In this document: positions 16,796 to 25,337 of the stretch, piece after piece | Layout: the number at the start of each line of letters is the position of its first letter | Numbering within the stretch: position 1 is the stretch's first letter | Assembly: GCF_000936425.1 (NCBI RefSeq) | Contig: NZ_AVFK01000027.1 | Location: forward strand, 49,144-113,143 | DNA length: 64,000 bases | Direction of reading: 5' to 3' | Origin: Skermanella aerolata KACC 11604 | GTDB lineage: Bacteria; Pseudomonadota; Alphaproteobacteria; Azospirillales; Azospirillaceae | Program-made: the position numbers and the translations under genes | The notes under the pieces: model-generated | What the model was told of the DNA's origin: nothing | Seen by the model: the letters and a program-made list of their open reading frames with translations, nothing else | Database searches by the model: none

Positions 16796-17460
16796 GCGAC
16801 TTCGATAACGACTTTCAGATCGACTGGGAGCGCGAGCGCCGCACCGGCATTCCCGAAGCGGTGCTTTGCGCTTTCAAATCCGCTGCCCAGATCGAAGCGA
16901 TCCTGAAGGCAGCCGGCGAGGCGGACCGCCGTCTCCTGTTCACCCGCCTTGAACCGTCGGTCTTCGCGTCCTTGGGCGAGGAGAGCCGCGCGGCGCTCGC
17001 CAACTACGATCCGGTTTCGCGCACCGCCTGGTGCGGCGGCACGCCGGCCGAACCCAGCATCAGGCCCGGCATCGGCATCGTCGCGGCCGGCACCTCCGAT
17101 CTGCCCGTCGCCACCGAGGCCGCACGTACCCTGGAGTTCCTGGGTTTCCAATCCCCCGTCATCGCCGATGTCGGGGTGGCGGGACTGTGGCGGCTGATGC
17201 GCCGCCTTGACGATATCCGCAGCTACCGCGTCGTCATCGCGGTTGCCGGGATGGAAGGCGCCCTGTTCAGCGTGCTCGCCGGCCTGACCGACGCGCCGGT
17301 CATCGCCGTCCCGGCCAGCGTCGGCTACGGCGTTTCCGCCGGGGGTATGGCTGCGCTTCATTCGGCGCTCGCGTCGTGTGCGCCGGGCATCCTGACCGTC
17401 AACATCGACAACGGGTTCGGCGCCGCCGTCGCGGCGGTCAAGATGATCAATAAAATGTGA
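16792..17460 (+). CDS. larB: LarB nicotinate adenine dinucleotide carboxylase/hydrolase
   Basis: A 222-residue LarB with a PurE-like C-terminal half. LarB carboxylates nicotinic acid adenine dinucleotide and releases AMP, the first step of pincer-cofactor synthesis. GIGIVAAGTSDLPVATEAAR near residues 100-120 is the PurE-like core. PASVGYGVSAGGMAALHSAL and NIDNGFGAA near the end are typical. The start is GTG 16792, overlapping the larE stop; the frame is open further upstream but that part lies inside larE. The gene order is larA-larC-larE-larB. Confidence 0.92.
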   Translation: MSDFDNDFQIDWERERRTGIPEAVLCAFKSAAQIEAILKAAGEADRRLLFTRLEPSVFASLGEESRAALANYDPVSRTAWCGGTPAEPSIRPGIGIVAAGTSDLPVATEAARTLEFLGFQSPVIADVGVAGLWRLMRRLDDIRSYRVVIAVAGMEGALFSVLAGLTDAPVIAVPASVGYGVSAGGMAALHSALASCAPGILTVNIDNGFGAAVAAVKMINKM

Positions 17461-17542
17461 CTCTAATTGCTGTTTGTTCGTGCCGGTATATGATGCGATA
17501 AAGGGCGATCTCAACCTTTTCGCACAGGGACCCGTCGCAGTG

Positions 17543-19000
17543 ATGTTTTCCTGGAAGAAGCAGGCCAGATTCGAAGTCGTGGTCGAACAGGGCGGCTATT
17601 CCAGCATCGACGGTATCTTCGAGGACCAGCGACAGGCGACGGAACGCGCGACCTATCTGCTCAGCCTCGCCAAATACGGCCGCGTCCAGGTCGTCCAGGT
17701 CGGCAAGCATACCCAGACGGTCGTGTTCGAGCGGGCCTCGCAGAGCGGCGGCACCGAGGTCGTCGGCATTACGCCCATCGACGAGGCTAGTTCCTGCAAG
17801 GATGTGCTGGACGTCTACGGCTATCCCAGCCGCATGACCCTGCTGCGGCTGACCCGCCGCTACGCCGACCGGCAGATCGCCGTCCCGAGCGAGACGCTGC
17901 ACGACTGGATTGCCCTCCGCATGATCGAGCGGGAGGGCATGCTGCTGAACTCCGGCATCACCCGGCTCGCCAAGATCCAGACCCGTGACGTCTCCTGCTT
18001 CATACCGGACCGCGAGCGCGAACTCGGCGCCCTCTGGATGCGGATCAAGCAGCTTGCCCAGGCGTCGAATACCCTGGCGCCCTATGCCAAGCTTCTCGCC
18101 ATCGACGGCATAGCGGCGCTTCAGGAACGGATCGCCGACGGCTGCGCGCCGGCGGAACACGACCGCGTCATGAGCTATGCCTTCGGCCGCCTGCTGGAAG
18201 GACATCGCGAGTGGTGCGACAAGGTCCATTCGCTCCTCATGATCCTGGAAGACGAGGACTGCGATCCGGACGGGATCACGGCGATCGACCAGTTTCTGGC
18301 GGAGACGATTGACGGCCGCGACCCCGTCAAGGCGCTGATCGGCTACTCGCCCGACCTGGGCTCCGCCCTGCTGGGCCTGCTGGCGACCTTGAACGGCAAG
18401 CTGGACGACCGGCTTCCCTTCACCCCCGTCCTGATGGACCTCAGCAATGCGCTGGCCCGCTGGCGCCTGCCGGAAGTGGAAGCCGCGCTGCTGCGGCGGG
18501 TCCGCGCCGGCCTGGACGGACATCACCCGCTGAGCAAGGACGGCTCGCGCTACTGCGCCATCGCCTTCCACCGCATCGCCGCCTCTCTCGCCTGCTTCAG
18601 CGGTTTTCGCGGCGGTCCGGAAATGAGCGTGGCGCTGACGCGCCGGGCCAAGACGGCGTTGCGGTCGGGTGAAACCGACCTGCCGTTCGAAACGGCCGTC
18701 CAGCAGCTCTGCGGTACCCTGAATACTTCCGGCGGCCAGATCGGCTACCTGCTCGATCTTGCGGAAACGGACATGGGGCGGCAGAAGGGAGTGTTCCTGT
18801 TCGGCAGCCTGTCCCGCATCTTCAGCCATATCCGCCACGCCCGCGACCTCGCCCCGGCCCATATCCCGATCGAAGACGTCCGCCGCGAACTGGGCGGCCG
18901 CCTCCGCCGCGCCGGCATCCCCCGCGACCTCGCCGACCAGCTCATGTACAAGATAGCGTCATTGCCTTCGGAAGATGCGCCGCGGGTCTTTCTGCGATGA
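17543..19000 (+). CDS. Conserved-looking protein of unknown function (485 aa)
   Basis: A soluble protein with no recognised family. Residues about 1-65 look like a small mixed alpha/beta domain (FEVVVEQGGYSSIDGIFEDQ, then a helix and VQVVQVGKHTQTVVFER). The rest (about 100-485) appears almost wholly helical, without membrane segments, signal peptide or obvious catalytic motif. The chosen start is ATG 17543; a TTG at 17474 is also in frame. The ribosome site is weak. It follows larB by 82 nt and is followed directly by the repeat elements. The helical body could be a scaffold or regulator, but there is no evidence for a role. Confidence 0.75.
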   Translation: MFSWKKQARFEVVVEQGGYSSIDGIFEDQRQATERATYLLSLAKYGRVQVVQVGKHTQTVVFERASQSGGTEVVGITPIDEASSCKDVLDVYGYPSRMTLLRLTRRYADRQIAVPSETLHDWIALRMIEREGMLLNSGITRLAKIQTRDVSCFIPDRERELGALWMRIKQLAQASNTLAPYAKLLAIDGIAALQERIADGCAPAEHDRVMSYAFGRLLEGHREWCDKVHSLLMILEDEDCDPDGITAIDQFLAETIDGRDPVKALIGYSPDLGSALLGLLATLNGKLDDRLPFTPVLMDLSNALARWRLPEVEAALLRRVRAGLDGHHPLSKDGSRYCAIAFHRIAASLACFSGFRGGPEMSVALTRRAKTALRSGETDLPFETAVQQLCGTLNTSGGQIGYLLDLAETDMGRQKGVFLFGSLSRIFSHIRHARDLAPAHIPIEDVRRELGGRLRRAGIPRDLADQLMYKIASLPSEDAPRVFLR

Positions 19001-19031
19001 GGAAGCCGAAAGATCTTTGAATGCCTGCCTT

Positions 19032-19197
19032 ATACCGACGGCATTAAACATTGACCGGTCTGGAGCGTTGGATGTCGGGCTGAAGAGGCCCGACCTACGC
19101 CAGCGTGCTTTTGGCCAAGGGTCCTTTTGTAGGTCGGGCCTCTTCAGCCCGACATCTTTGCCGGAACTCATCGGTGAATCTTCAATGCCGTTGGTAT
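19032..19197. repeat. REPIN-like palindromic element, family B (166 bp)
   Basis: The core is a perfect 28-bp inverted repeat, 19071-19098 and 19129-19156, separated by 30 nt. Each arm is itself a palindrome (GTCGGGC..GCCCGAC) with a GTAGG foot, so the pair has REP-doublet form. Outside it are imperfect terminal repeats beginning ATACCGACGGCATT and ending AATGCCGTTGGTAT. The ends have the same ATACC...TTGACC and GGTAT outline as family A (19199-19335), which starts 1 nt further on. The core sequence differs from family A. Confidence 0.8.
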
Positions 19198-19198
19198 G

Positions 19199-19335
19199 AT
19201 ACCAGGAGCCGAAGAGTTTGACCTGCGGTCGGCAAGTGTTGGGCCACGGCCCAACCTACGAAGCAGGAGTCTGTAGGTTGGGCCGTGGCCCAACAAACGC
19301 TGTCCACACAGGTCAATGTCTTCGGCCCTCGGTAT
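19199..19335. repeat. REPIN-like palindromic element, family A, copy 2 (137 bp)
   Basis: Second copy of the element at 4163-4299, the same length and nearly identical. REP units lie at 19238-19259 and 19273-19294, each with a GTAGG foot and a GGGCC..GGCCC palindrome. The outer ends are ATACCAGGAGCCGAAGAG and its near-complement ending GGTAT. It lies directly behind the family B element and abuts the first codons of a broken antitoxin-like gene. Confidence 0.8.
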
Positions 19336-19553
19336 GACATCGGATCAGAAGAAGACCGTCAGCAAATTGGCTGCAATGATCGAGGCTATGCAGGAAGCTG
19401 CTGCCTACATGGATGGAGCCAAGGGCAAGACTTCGACGCATATGGTCGAGGTGCCCGACGTCGATGTCGGCGCTCGACAGATCGGCGCGTGTATTTCTGA
19501 AAGTCATCGAGAAGCATCCCGATGCAGTCGAAGATGCCCTGAAAGCAGGGTAG
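19334..19553 (+). pseudogene. Remnant of HigA-type XRE antitoxin gene
   Basis: From ATG 19334 the frame gives about 50 residues (TSDQKKTVSKLAAMIEAM..., ending VEVPDVDVGARQIGA). At about 19489 the coding sense moves to another frame, which reads ARVFLKVIEKHPDAVEDALK and stops at TAG 19551-19553. The tail is the usual C-terminus of small HigA-like antitoxins, and the VPDVDV segment is their usual lead-in. The helix-turn-helix that should lie between them is missing, so an internal deletion with frame loss is likely. The start codon overlaps the repeat element, which may have removed the promoter. Family assignment is by remembered pattern only. Confidence 0.5.
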
Positions 19554-19571
19554 TCGATATGGTGCGGTACA

Positions 19572-20117
19572 TTACCCGTTCAACCACCACACCGCGCCGT
19601 TCAGCACCGCCGCGTAGCTGACCCAGAGCAGGTACGGCACGAAGAGCCAACCCGCCAGCGGCTTGATTCGCCGGAAAGCCACCGTCGTAGCGCCGACGGC
19701 GGCCCAGAGCGCCGTGATCTCGATGAAGGCGGCACCCGGACTTTCCAGGCCGAAGAAGATCAGCGACCACAGGATGTTCAATGCCAGTTGAAGGCCGAAC
19801 AGCGCAAGAGCGCTGCGTGCGCCGTTCAGTCCGCGCTCGCGCCAGACCAGCCAGCCGGCTATCGCCATCATGGCATAAAGCGCAGTCCAGACCGGGCCGA
19901 ACAGCCAGTTAGGCGGGTTGAACCATGGCTTCTCCAAGCCGGCATACCAACCGCCGATCTGCGGCAAGGTCACCGAAGAGGCCGTCGCCGAGGCGACCGC
20001 CACGAGGATCACGAAAGCCAGCAGCATGAGCAGCGACCGGCCACGGCTGCCGGTCCGGCCCGGCTCGTCCAGGAATGTCTGAGTCATCATGGATGAGAGA
20101 TCAGTCACATCGCCCAT
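19572..20117 (-). CDS. tspO: TspO/MBR family tryptophan-rich sensory protein
   Basis: A 181-residue inner-membrane protein with five predicted membrane segments after a polar N-terminus of about 25 residues. It is rich in aromatic residues, with the family pattern WYAGLEKPWFNPPNW near 56-70, GPVWTALYAMMAIAGWLVW near 73-91, and NILWSLIFFGLESP near 113-126. TspO binds porphyrins and hydrophobic ligands and acts as a stress or oxygen sensor in alphaproteobacteria. The start may instead be the ATG pair about 10 codons inside (MMTQTF). It stands alone. Its 3' end lies 18 nt from the broken antitoxin gene. Confidence 0.92.
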   Translation of the reverse strand: MGDVTDLSSMMTQTFLDEPGRTGSRGRSLLMLLAFVILVAVASATASSVTLPQIGGWYAGLEKPWFNPPNWLFGPVWTALYAMMAIAGWLVWRERGLNGARSALALFGLQLALNILWSLIFFGLESPGAAFIEITALWAAVGATTVAFRRIKPLAGWLFVPYLLWVSYAAVLNGAVWWLNG

Positions 20118-20226
20118 CCGGTCAAGGCCTTATGATATCGCGATCGCCACAACCATGTCTTGTAATGAGTTGCACCGCGACAAATCTGATTCTTAATCAG
20201 CCTGACGTCGTCTATGGAACGAAGCT

Positions 20227-20559
20227 GTGAAAACCAACGAGATCATCGGCGCGTGGCTTGCGGGCGTGAGCATCTGGGGATTGTCCATGCTCGGCCTCGC
20301 CTTGATGCAGTCGCCGCAACCGCCGGCATATCAGGAACCGCCATCACGTGGAATCATGGTGGAAGACTGGTACGCCCAGGGGTTTCCCGACGATGCCGAC
20401 GAGTTGGAAGCGAAGGGGGAGGAAGACCCGGACTGGTACCAGGAGGAGGACGATCCGTCGGATCGCCCCCGTTCGACCGTCCTACCGCCCCTCCCGTCTC
20501 CAGGCCGCCAGCAGGGCTCCGACAACCAGCAATACGACCAGCCCCGCCGGCAGCAGTGA
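20227..20559 (+). CDS. Small single-pass membrane protein, unknown function
   Basis: A possible 110-residue protein starting at GTG 20227. It has one membrane segment at about residues 8-27, then a Pro-rich, strongly acidic tail (DDADELEAKGEEDPDWYQEEDD). The last 78 bases overlap the 3' end of the converging gene at 20482-22584, so the C-terminus may have been extended by loss of a stop. No family is recognised. GC3 is moderate and the ribosome site weak (GGAACGAAG). Confidence 0.5.
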   Translation: MKTNEIIGAWLAGVSIWGLSMLGLALMQSPQPPAYQEPPSRGIMVEDWYAQGFPDDADELEAKGEEDPDWYQEEDDPSDRPRSTVLPPLPSPGRQQGSDNQQYDQPRRQQ

Positions 20560-22584
20560 CGCCTCGCTGACGCCGGTCACGACATAGTCGCCGTTGGACC
20601 GCAGCCCGATCCAGTTCCGTCCGGTCTGGTCGCGGTCGGGGCGGGTGCGCCTGATGTCGATATCGCCGTCGGCCAGCCAGTGGATGCCGCCGCCGCTCAC
20701 GGCAGCCGCCAGTTCCATGCGGTCGCCGGTGGTGCGGACATCGGCCAGTTCCGGCGGGTTGACGGCGCCGACCACGGCAAGCGCCGTCCGTTCTCCGTCG
20801 CTGATCCGGTAGATGCCGGGTTCCGTCGCCAGCAGCGACGCGGTCGCCAGACCGTTGCCGTCCTCGGTCAGGTCGACGCCGCGCACGTCGTTGGACGGGC
20901 TGGTCAGTTCGACCGCGCGCGGGTCAGGTTCCAGGCTTCGCCGCTCGATCGTGATGCGGTTGCCTTCGACCTTGGCGCGAAGGTCGTTCTCCTCAAGCTC
21001 CGGCTCCTTCATCAGCCAATGGGCAAGCCGGCGGAGCAGTTCGGCCTGCGGCCCGCCGCCCTCGTAGCCGCGCGACCACAGCCAGAGCTGGTCGCTGGCG
21101 ATCTGCGCCACGCGGCCTTCTCCCACCCGGTTCAGGATCATCAGCGGGCGGCCCGCCACGCCTTCCATCACCACGCTGCCCTGAAGCGGAGTCACGTCCA
21201 GTTGACGGAACCAGCGGCCCCAGCCCGGCTCGGTTCCGGCCGGCGCTCCCGGCTGCACGTCGCCGGGAAGCCCCGACGTAACGGGATGCCGGCGGCCAAG
21301 CTCGGTGACCATCGGCTTGAACGGCTGCTCGATCACTTCCCCGGTCGGCTCGCCCGGCAGCACGGCGCCCAGCGGCGTCCGGTACAGGCTCATGGAGTTG
21401 GAGAAGCTCGCACCGCCCGCTTCCAGCAAGGCGCCGCCGTTCTCGACGTAGTTCGCGATGTTGCTCAGGTAGAGCTGGGGCAGCACGCCGCGCCGCCGGT
21501 AGCGGTCGAAGATGATCAGGTCGAATTCGTCCAACTTGATCTCGAACAGCTCGCGGATCGGGAAGGCGATCAGCGACAGCTCGCGGATCGGCGTGCCGTC
21601 CTGCTTCTCCGGTGGACGCAGGATCGTGAAGTGGACCAGATCGACGCCCGGATCGGCCTTCAGCAGGTTGCGCCACGTACGCTCGCCCGCATGGGGCTCG
21701 CCGGAAACCAGCAGCACCCGCAGGCGGTCGCGGACGCCGCTGATGACGACGGCCGCCTTGTTGTTGGCCAGCGTCAGCTCTTGCGGGGCCGCTGCCACCT
21801 CCATCTCGAAGACGTTCTGGCCGCCATGATCCAGCGTGAATTCCAGCGGCATGTCGCGCCCGACGGGCACCCGGAACGGCCTCGGCGCGCCGCCATCCTG
21901 CCGGATGTTCACGACGGCGTCGGGCGACTGGTTGCCGGGCATGTCCTCCACCCGCACCGTCACCGTCACGGGCTTGCCGACTAGACCGAAGCTCGGCGCC
22001 TTGACCACGGCGAGGCGGCGATCCGCTTCGTCGTGCTCTCCGGTCAGGAGCGTGTGGATCGGGCCGAGGTCGCCCAGCCCCTTGCCCTCTCCCGGCACGT
22101 CATGGACCTGTCCGTCCGTGATGAACACCGCTCCGGCCATCCGACGTCGCGGCAGGTCCGACAAGGCGCGGTCCAGCACCTCGAACAGCTTTGTTTCCTC
22201 GATGGCGCCGCCGACGCCGCCCTCGGCTCCGCTCGTCCTGACGACGCGTACTTCCAGGTCCGGGAAGCGGGCGAGCCGTTCCTGAACGTCGCCCAGCGCG
22301 CGTTCCGTCCGGGCGCGGCGCTCGCCGATGTTCTGGCTGGGCGATTCGTCGACCACCAGCACGGCGACGTCCTTGATCGGCTGGCGGTCCTCCTGGACCA
22401 GCGACGGGTTGAGCAGAGCCACCGCCAGCGCCGCAAGACCGAGCATGCGCCAAGCCGTACCGCTTGCGCGCCGTATCAGCGCCACCAGTACGGCGGCGGC
22501 GGCCAATACGAAAAGCGGGATCAGAACCACCCACGGCAGCAGAGGTGAAAACTCTATCGCGGTGCCGTCCAGTCCACCCATCAT
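20482..22584 (-). CDS. Membrane protein with vWA-like and glutamine-amidotransferase-like regions
   Basis: A 700-residue protein, last gene of the moxR-DUF58-DUF4159 operon. Two membrane segments lie near residues 13-60 and one near the C-terminus (about 672-692). DVAVLVVDESPSQN near 75-88 looks like the start of a von Willebrand-type domain, with DES in place of DxSxS. Residues about 285-510 resemble the class I glutamine-amidotransferase-like fold seen in BatA/DUF4159-linked proteins (LRVLLVSGEPHAGERTWRN). Large parts should face the periplasm. It overlaps the preceding gene by 4 nt. These operons are thought to act in cell-envelope or chaperone-like functions; the exact role is unknown. 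Confidence 0.8.
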   Translation of the reverse strand: MMGGLDGTAIEFSPLLPWVVLIPLFVLAAAAVLVALIRRASGTAWRMLGLAALAVALLNPSLVQEDRQPIKDVAVLVVDESPSQNIGERRARTERALGDVQERLARFPDLEVRVVRTSGAEGGVGGAIEETKLFEVLDRALSDLPRRRMAGAVFITDGQVHDVPGEGKGLGDLGPIHTLLTGEHDEADRRLAVVKAPSFGLVGKPVTVTVRVEDMPGNQSPDAVVNIRQDGGAPRPFRVPVGRDMPLEFTLDHGGQNVFEMEVAAAPQELTLANNKAAVVISGVRDRLRVLLVSGEPHAGERTWRNLLKADPGVDLVHFTILRPPEKQDGTPIRELSLIAFPIRELFEIKLDEFDLIIFDRYRRRGVLPQLYLSNIANYVENGGALLEAGGASFSNSMSLYRTPLGAVLPGEPTGEVIEQPFKPMVTELGRRHPVTSGLPGDVQPGAPAGTEPGWGRWFRQLDVTPLQGSVVMEGVAGRPLMILNRVGEGRVAQIASDQLWLWSRGYEGGGPQAELLRRLAHWLMKEPELEENDLRAKVEGNRITIERRSLEPDPRAVELTSPSNDVRGVDLTEDGNGLATASLLATEPGIYRISDGERTALAVVGAVNPPELADVRTTGDRMELAAAVSGGGIHWLADGDIDIRRTRPDRDQTGRNWIGLRSNGDYVVTGVSEASLLPAGLVVLLVVGALLAAWRREGR

Positions 22585-25334
22585 TGCCCAAGCCTTTCCA
22601 GAATGGCGGGCACATGGACCTGATCGGCCTTGTAGTTGCCGGTCAGTGCGTACATCACCAGATTGACCCCGAACCGATAGGCCATTTCCCGCTGACGCTC
22701 GCCGCCGGGAACGACGGCGTTGCGGGGCCTGCCGCTCTCGTCCACCGCCCAGGCGCCGGCCCAGTCGGCGGCGCCGATGATGACGGAGGACACGCCGTCA
22801 TTGTGACGGCCCTCCTGCGCCTCCACCCAGACGTCGCCGCCGCTGTAGCGTCCTGGGAAGTCCTGAAGCAGATAGAACGCCTTGGTCAGCACATGCTCCG
22901 GCGGGACCGGCGCCAGCGCCGGCACGTCCAGCCCGTCGACCAGCTGGCGGAGCCGCTGCGATCCGGGACCGCCGCCCGTCAGCGCCGATCCCGCGCCGAA
23001 CTGCCGGTCCCGCGTGTCGAACAGGATCGTCCCGCCGTTGCGGAGGAACATGTTGAGCTTGACCCGCGCCGCGTCGCTCAGGTCCGGCTGAGACGGCGAG
23101 ATCGCCCAGTAAAGCAGGGGAAAGAAGGCCAGTTCGTCCTGTTCAGGATCGACCGCCATGGCGCCGGCGGTCTCGACGGCGGTACGCCGGTTCAGGACTT
23201 CGCTGAGCCCTTCCAGTCCCGCCTTGGTCGTATCGTCCAGCGTGCGGTCCCCCGTGACCACATAGGCGAGGTAAGTCTCGCCGCTGGCCTTGAGCGCGAA
23301 GTCGTCGCCGGCGGCCCGGGCGCCGCCCGGCCAAGCCGCCACGGTCCCTGCCGCCAGCAGCACGGCCGCCGCGGTGACCGCCGCCCTGCGCCGTCCCCGT
23401 CCGAACCGGAAGTTTCCAAGCAGCCCCCGCAACACCATCGCCACGAACAGATCGGCGATCGCCAGCGCCATCGCCATTCCCAGCAGCCAGGGCTTCAGGT
23501 CCACCTCGCCCCGAGCGGCATAGGTCCCTTGGGCGACGCCGGCCGGCAGGCGCCGCAGCGGCTCGATCCTGGTCACTAGCGATGTCAGGTTGAGCGCCCG
23601 CCGGGCCTCCTCGGTCCCGTAGAAGCCGGGAGGATGGCGCGGGCCAAGCGCATCGGGACGGAAAGCGTTGCCGGGGATCGGAAAGACGGTGGCGGGCGGC
23701 GGCACCAGCTGACCGCGCCCGTCCAGCACCTCGATCGGCGCAAAGGTGGTTGCCTGCATGTCGCCGGAAACTCCCTCGCTCAAGGCGGTGATCCGCCGCA
23801 GCATATCCACGAAAAGACCGGACAGCGCCAGATTGGACCAGTCAGGGTTGGCCGTGGTGTGGACCAGCACGATCTTCCCTTCCTCTCGGTTCTCCGCCGT
23901 CACCAGCGGAGTGCCGTCGGCCAGTCTGGCCCATGTCTTGTCCGGCAGGTCGATCGACGGTTCGGCCAGGACCTGCCGGTCCACCAGCACGTCGGGCGGA
24001 ATGTGCATTCCGGCGAACGGGCTCGACGGCGGGAAAGCCGCCAGTTTGGCCGGCTCCGACCACGACAGCGCGCCGCCCAGCGTCCTGTCGCCCAGCCTGA
24101 GCCGCACCGGCACCAGATGGTCGGTATGCTGCGCCAGCCGGGGGCCGGCGAAGCGGACCAGCACGCCGCCGCGCTCGACCCAGGTCTCGACGGCGGTCGC
24201 CTCGGTGTCCGTCAGCGCCCCGATATCCGCCAGGATCAGGACCGACAGGTCCCGGCTCATCAGGTCCAGCACGGTGCCGCGCCGGATCTCGCTGAAGGGG
24301 GACAGCGCCCGCTCCAGATAATACAGGTCGCTGAGGAGCGGCTGGTTCTCTCCCTCCGGCCTGCCGGAAACCAGCCCGACCGGGCGGCGGCGCCAGCGTT
24401 CGTCCAGCAGCACCGTGGCGCCGGCGGTCTGTTCGCCTTCGATCGACATCCGGACCACCTCGTTCCGCAACTCGACCGGCAAGGCAAGGCGGATTTCCTG
24501 AGTGTCCGCGCCGGGCGCGAAGGCGGCACCCTGGCGTGCCAGCAAGCGGCCGTCGTCGGCCATGGCGCGAACGGTAACGGGTGTCGGCAGGGTCGTGTCC
24601 GCCCGCTTGACGGTCGCCACCAGATCGGTCCCTTCGGTCGCCGGGGGAAGCAGCAAGTTGGGCAGCCGGTCGGCGCCGTCCATCAGGATTTCCACGCCCC
24701 CCATCTGCTGGAGCCTGGCAGCCAGCGGCTGGGCGGCTGCATCGGACAAGCCGTCCGACAGCCAGACCGTATGGGCCGATCCCTGGACCTGAAGCCCCCG
24801 CAGCGCTTCCAGCACGGCAGCGCGGTCGGTCGGCCACGGCATCGGCGCCAGCGACTGGGTGATGCGCCGCGCATCGGCGGGGCGCATCAGGTTGCTTGGC
24901 CGCGGCTTCTCGCCGGCGGCGTCGGGGGCGGTCGCCACGACGATCAGGTCGCGGTTGCCGCGTTCGGCCTGATCGACCAGATCGGCCATGGTCCGCTGCC
25001 GCGCCGGCCAGTCGCGTCCGGCGCCCCAGCCGTTGTCCACCACCATGACGATCGGGCCGCTGCCGGGCAAGCCGGCGCGCGGGTTGAGCAGCGGTTGCGC
25101 CAGCGCCAGGATCACCAGTGCCGCCAGGATGATCCGCATTATCAGCAGCCAAAGCGGCGTCCGCGCCGGCGTCTCTTCCCGCGCGACCAGATCGCGGAGC
25201 AGGCGGATCGCCGGGAACTGGACGATCCTTGGGCTTGGCGGCGTCAGTCTCAGCAGCCACCAGAGGACCGGCAGGACGATCAGGGCTCCGAGGATCCAAG
25301 GTACTGCGAAGGCTATCGGTCCCAGTCCCAGCAT
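22581..25334 (-). CDS. BatA-like / DUF4159 membrane protein
   Basis: A 917-residue membrane protein. The N-terminus is BatA-like, with membrane segments at about 8-28 and 60-80 around a SPRIVQFPAIRLLRDL linker. A large extracytoplasmic region with a vWA-like start (GPIVMVVDNGWGAGRDW) follows. A further membrane segment pair lies near 625-690. The C-terminal 220 residues are DUF4159 (TYLAYVVTGDRTLDDTTKAG; NMFLRNGGTILFDTRD). It is encoded between DUF58 (4-nt gap) and the GATase-like gene (4-nt overlap), so the operon is probably co-translated. The function is unknown; partner genes suggest a MoxR-dependent complex. Confidence 0.85.
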   Translation of the reverse strand: MLGLGPIAFAVPWILGALIVLPVLWWLLRLTPPSPRIVQFPAIRLLRDLVAREETPARTPLWLLIMRIILAALVILALAQPLLNPRAGLPGSGPIVMVVDNGWGAGRDWPARQRTMADLVDQAERGNRDLIVVATAPDAAGEKPRPSNLMRPADARRITQSLAPMPWPTDRAAVLEALRGLQVQGSAHTVWLSDGLSDAAAQPLAARLQQMGGVEILMDGADRLPNLLLPPATEGTDLVATVKRADTTLPTPVTVRAMADDGRLLARQGAAFAPGADTQEIRLALPVELRNEVVRMSIEGEQTAGATVLLDERWRRRPVGLVSGRPEGENQPLLSDLYYLERALSPFSEIRRGTVLDLMSRDLSVLILADIGALTDTEATAVETWVERGGVLVRFAGPRLAQHTDHLVPVRLRLGDRTLGGALSWSEPAKLAAFPPSSPFAGMHIPPDVLVDRQVLAEPSIDLPDKTWARLADGTPLVTAENREEGKIVLVHTTANPDWSNLALSGLFVDMLRRITALSEGVSGDMQATTFAPIEVLDGRGQLVPPPATVFPIPGNAFRPDALGPRHPPGFYGTEEARRALNLTSLVTRIEPLRRLPAGVAQGTYAARGEVDLKPWLLGMAMALAIADLFVAMVLRGLLGNFRFGRGRRRAAVTAAAVLLAAGTVAAWPGGARAAGDDFALKASGETYLAYVVTGDRTLDDTTKAGLEGLSEVLNRRTAVETAGAMAVDPEQDELAFFPLLYWAISPSQPDLSDAARVKLNMFLRNGGTILFDTRDRQFGAGSALTGGGPGSQRLRQLVDGLDVPALAPVPPEHVLTKAFYLLQDFPGRYSGGDVWVEAQEGRHNDGVSSVIIGAADWAGAWAVDESGRPRNAVVPGGERQREMAYRFGVNLVMYALTGNYKADQVHVPAILERLGQ

Positions 25335-25337
25335 GGT

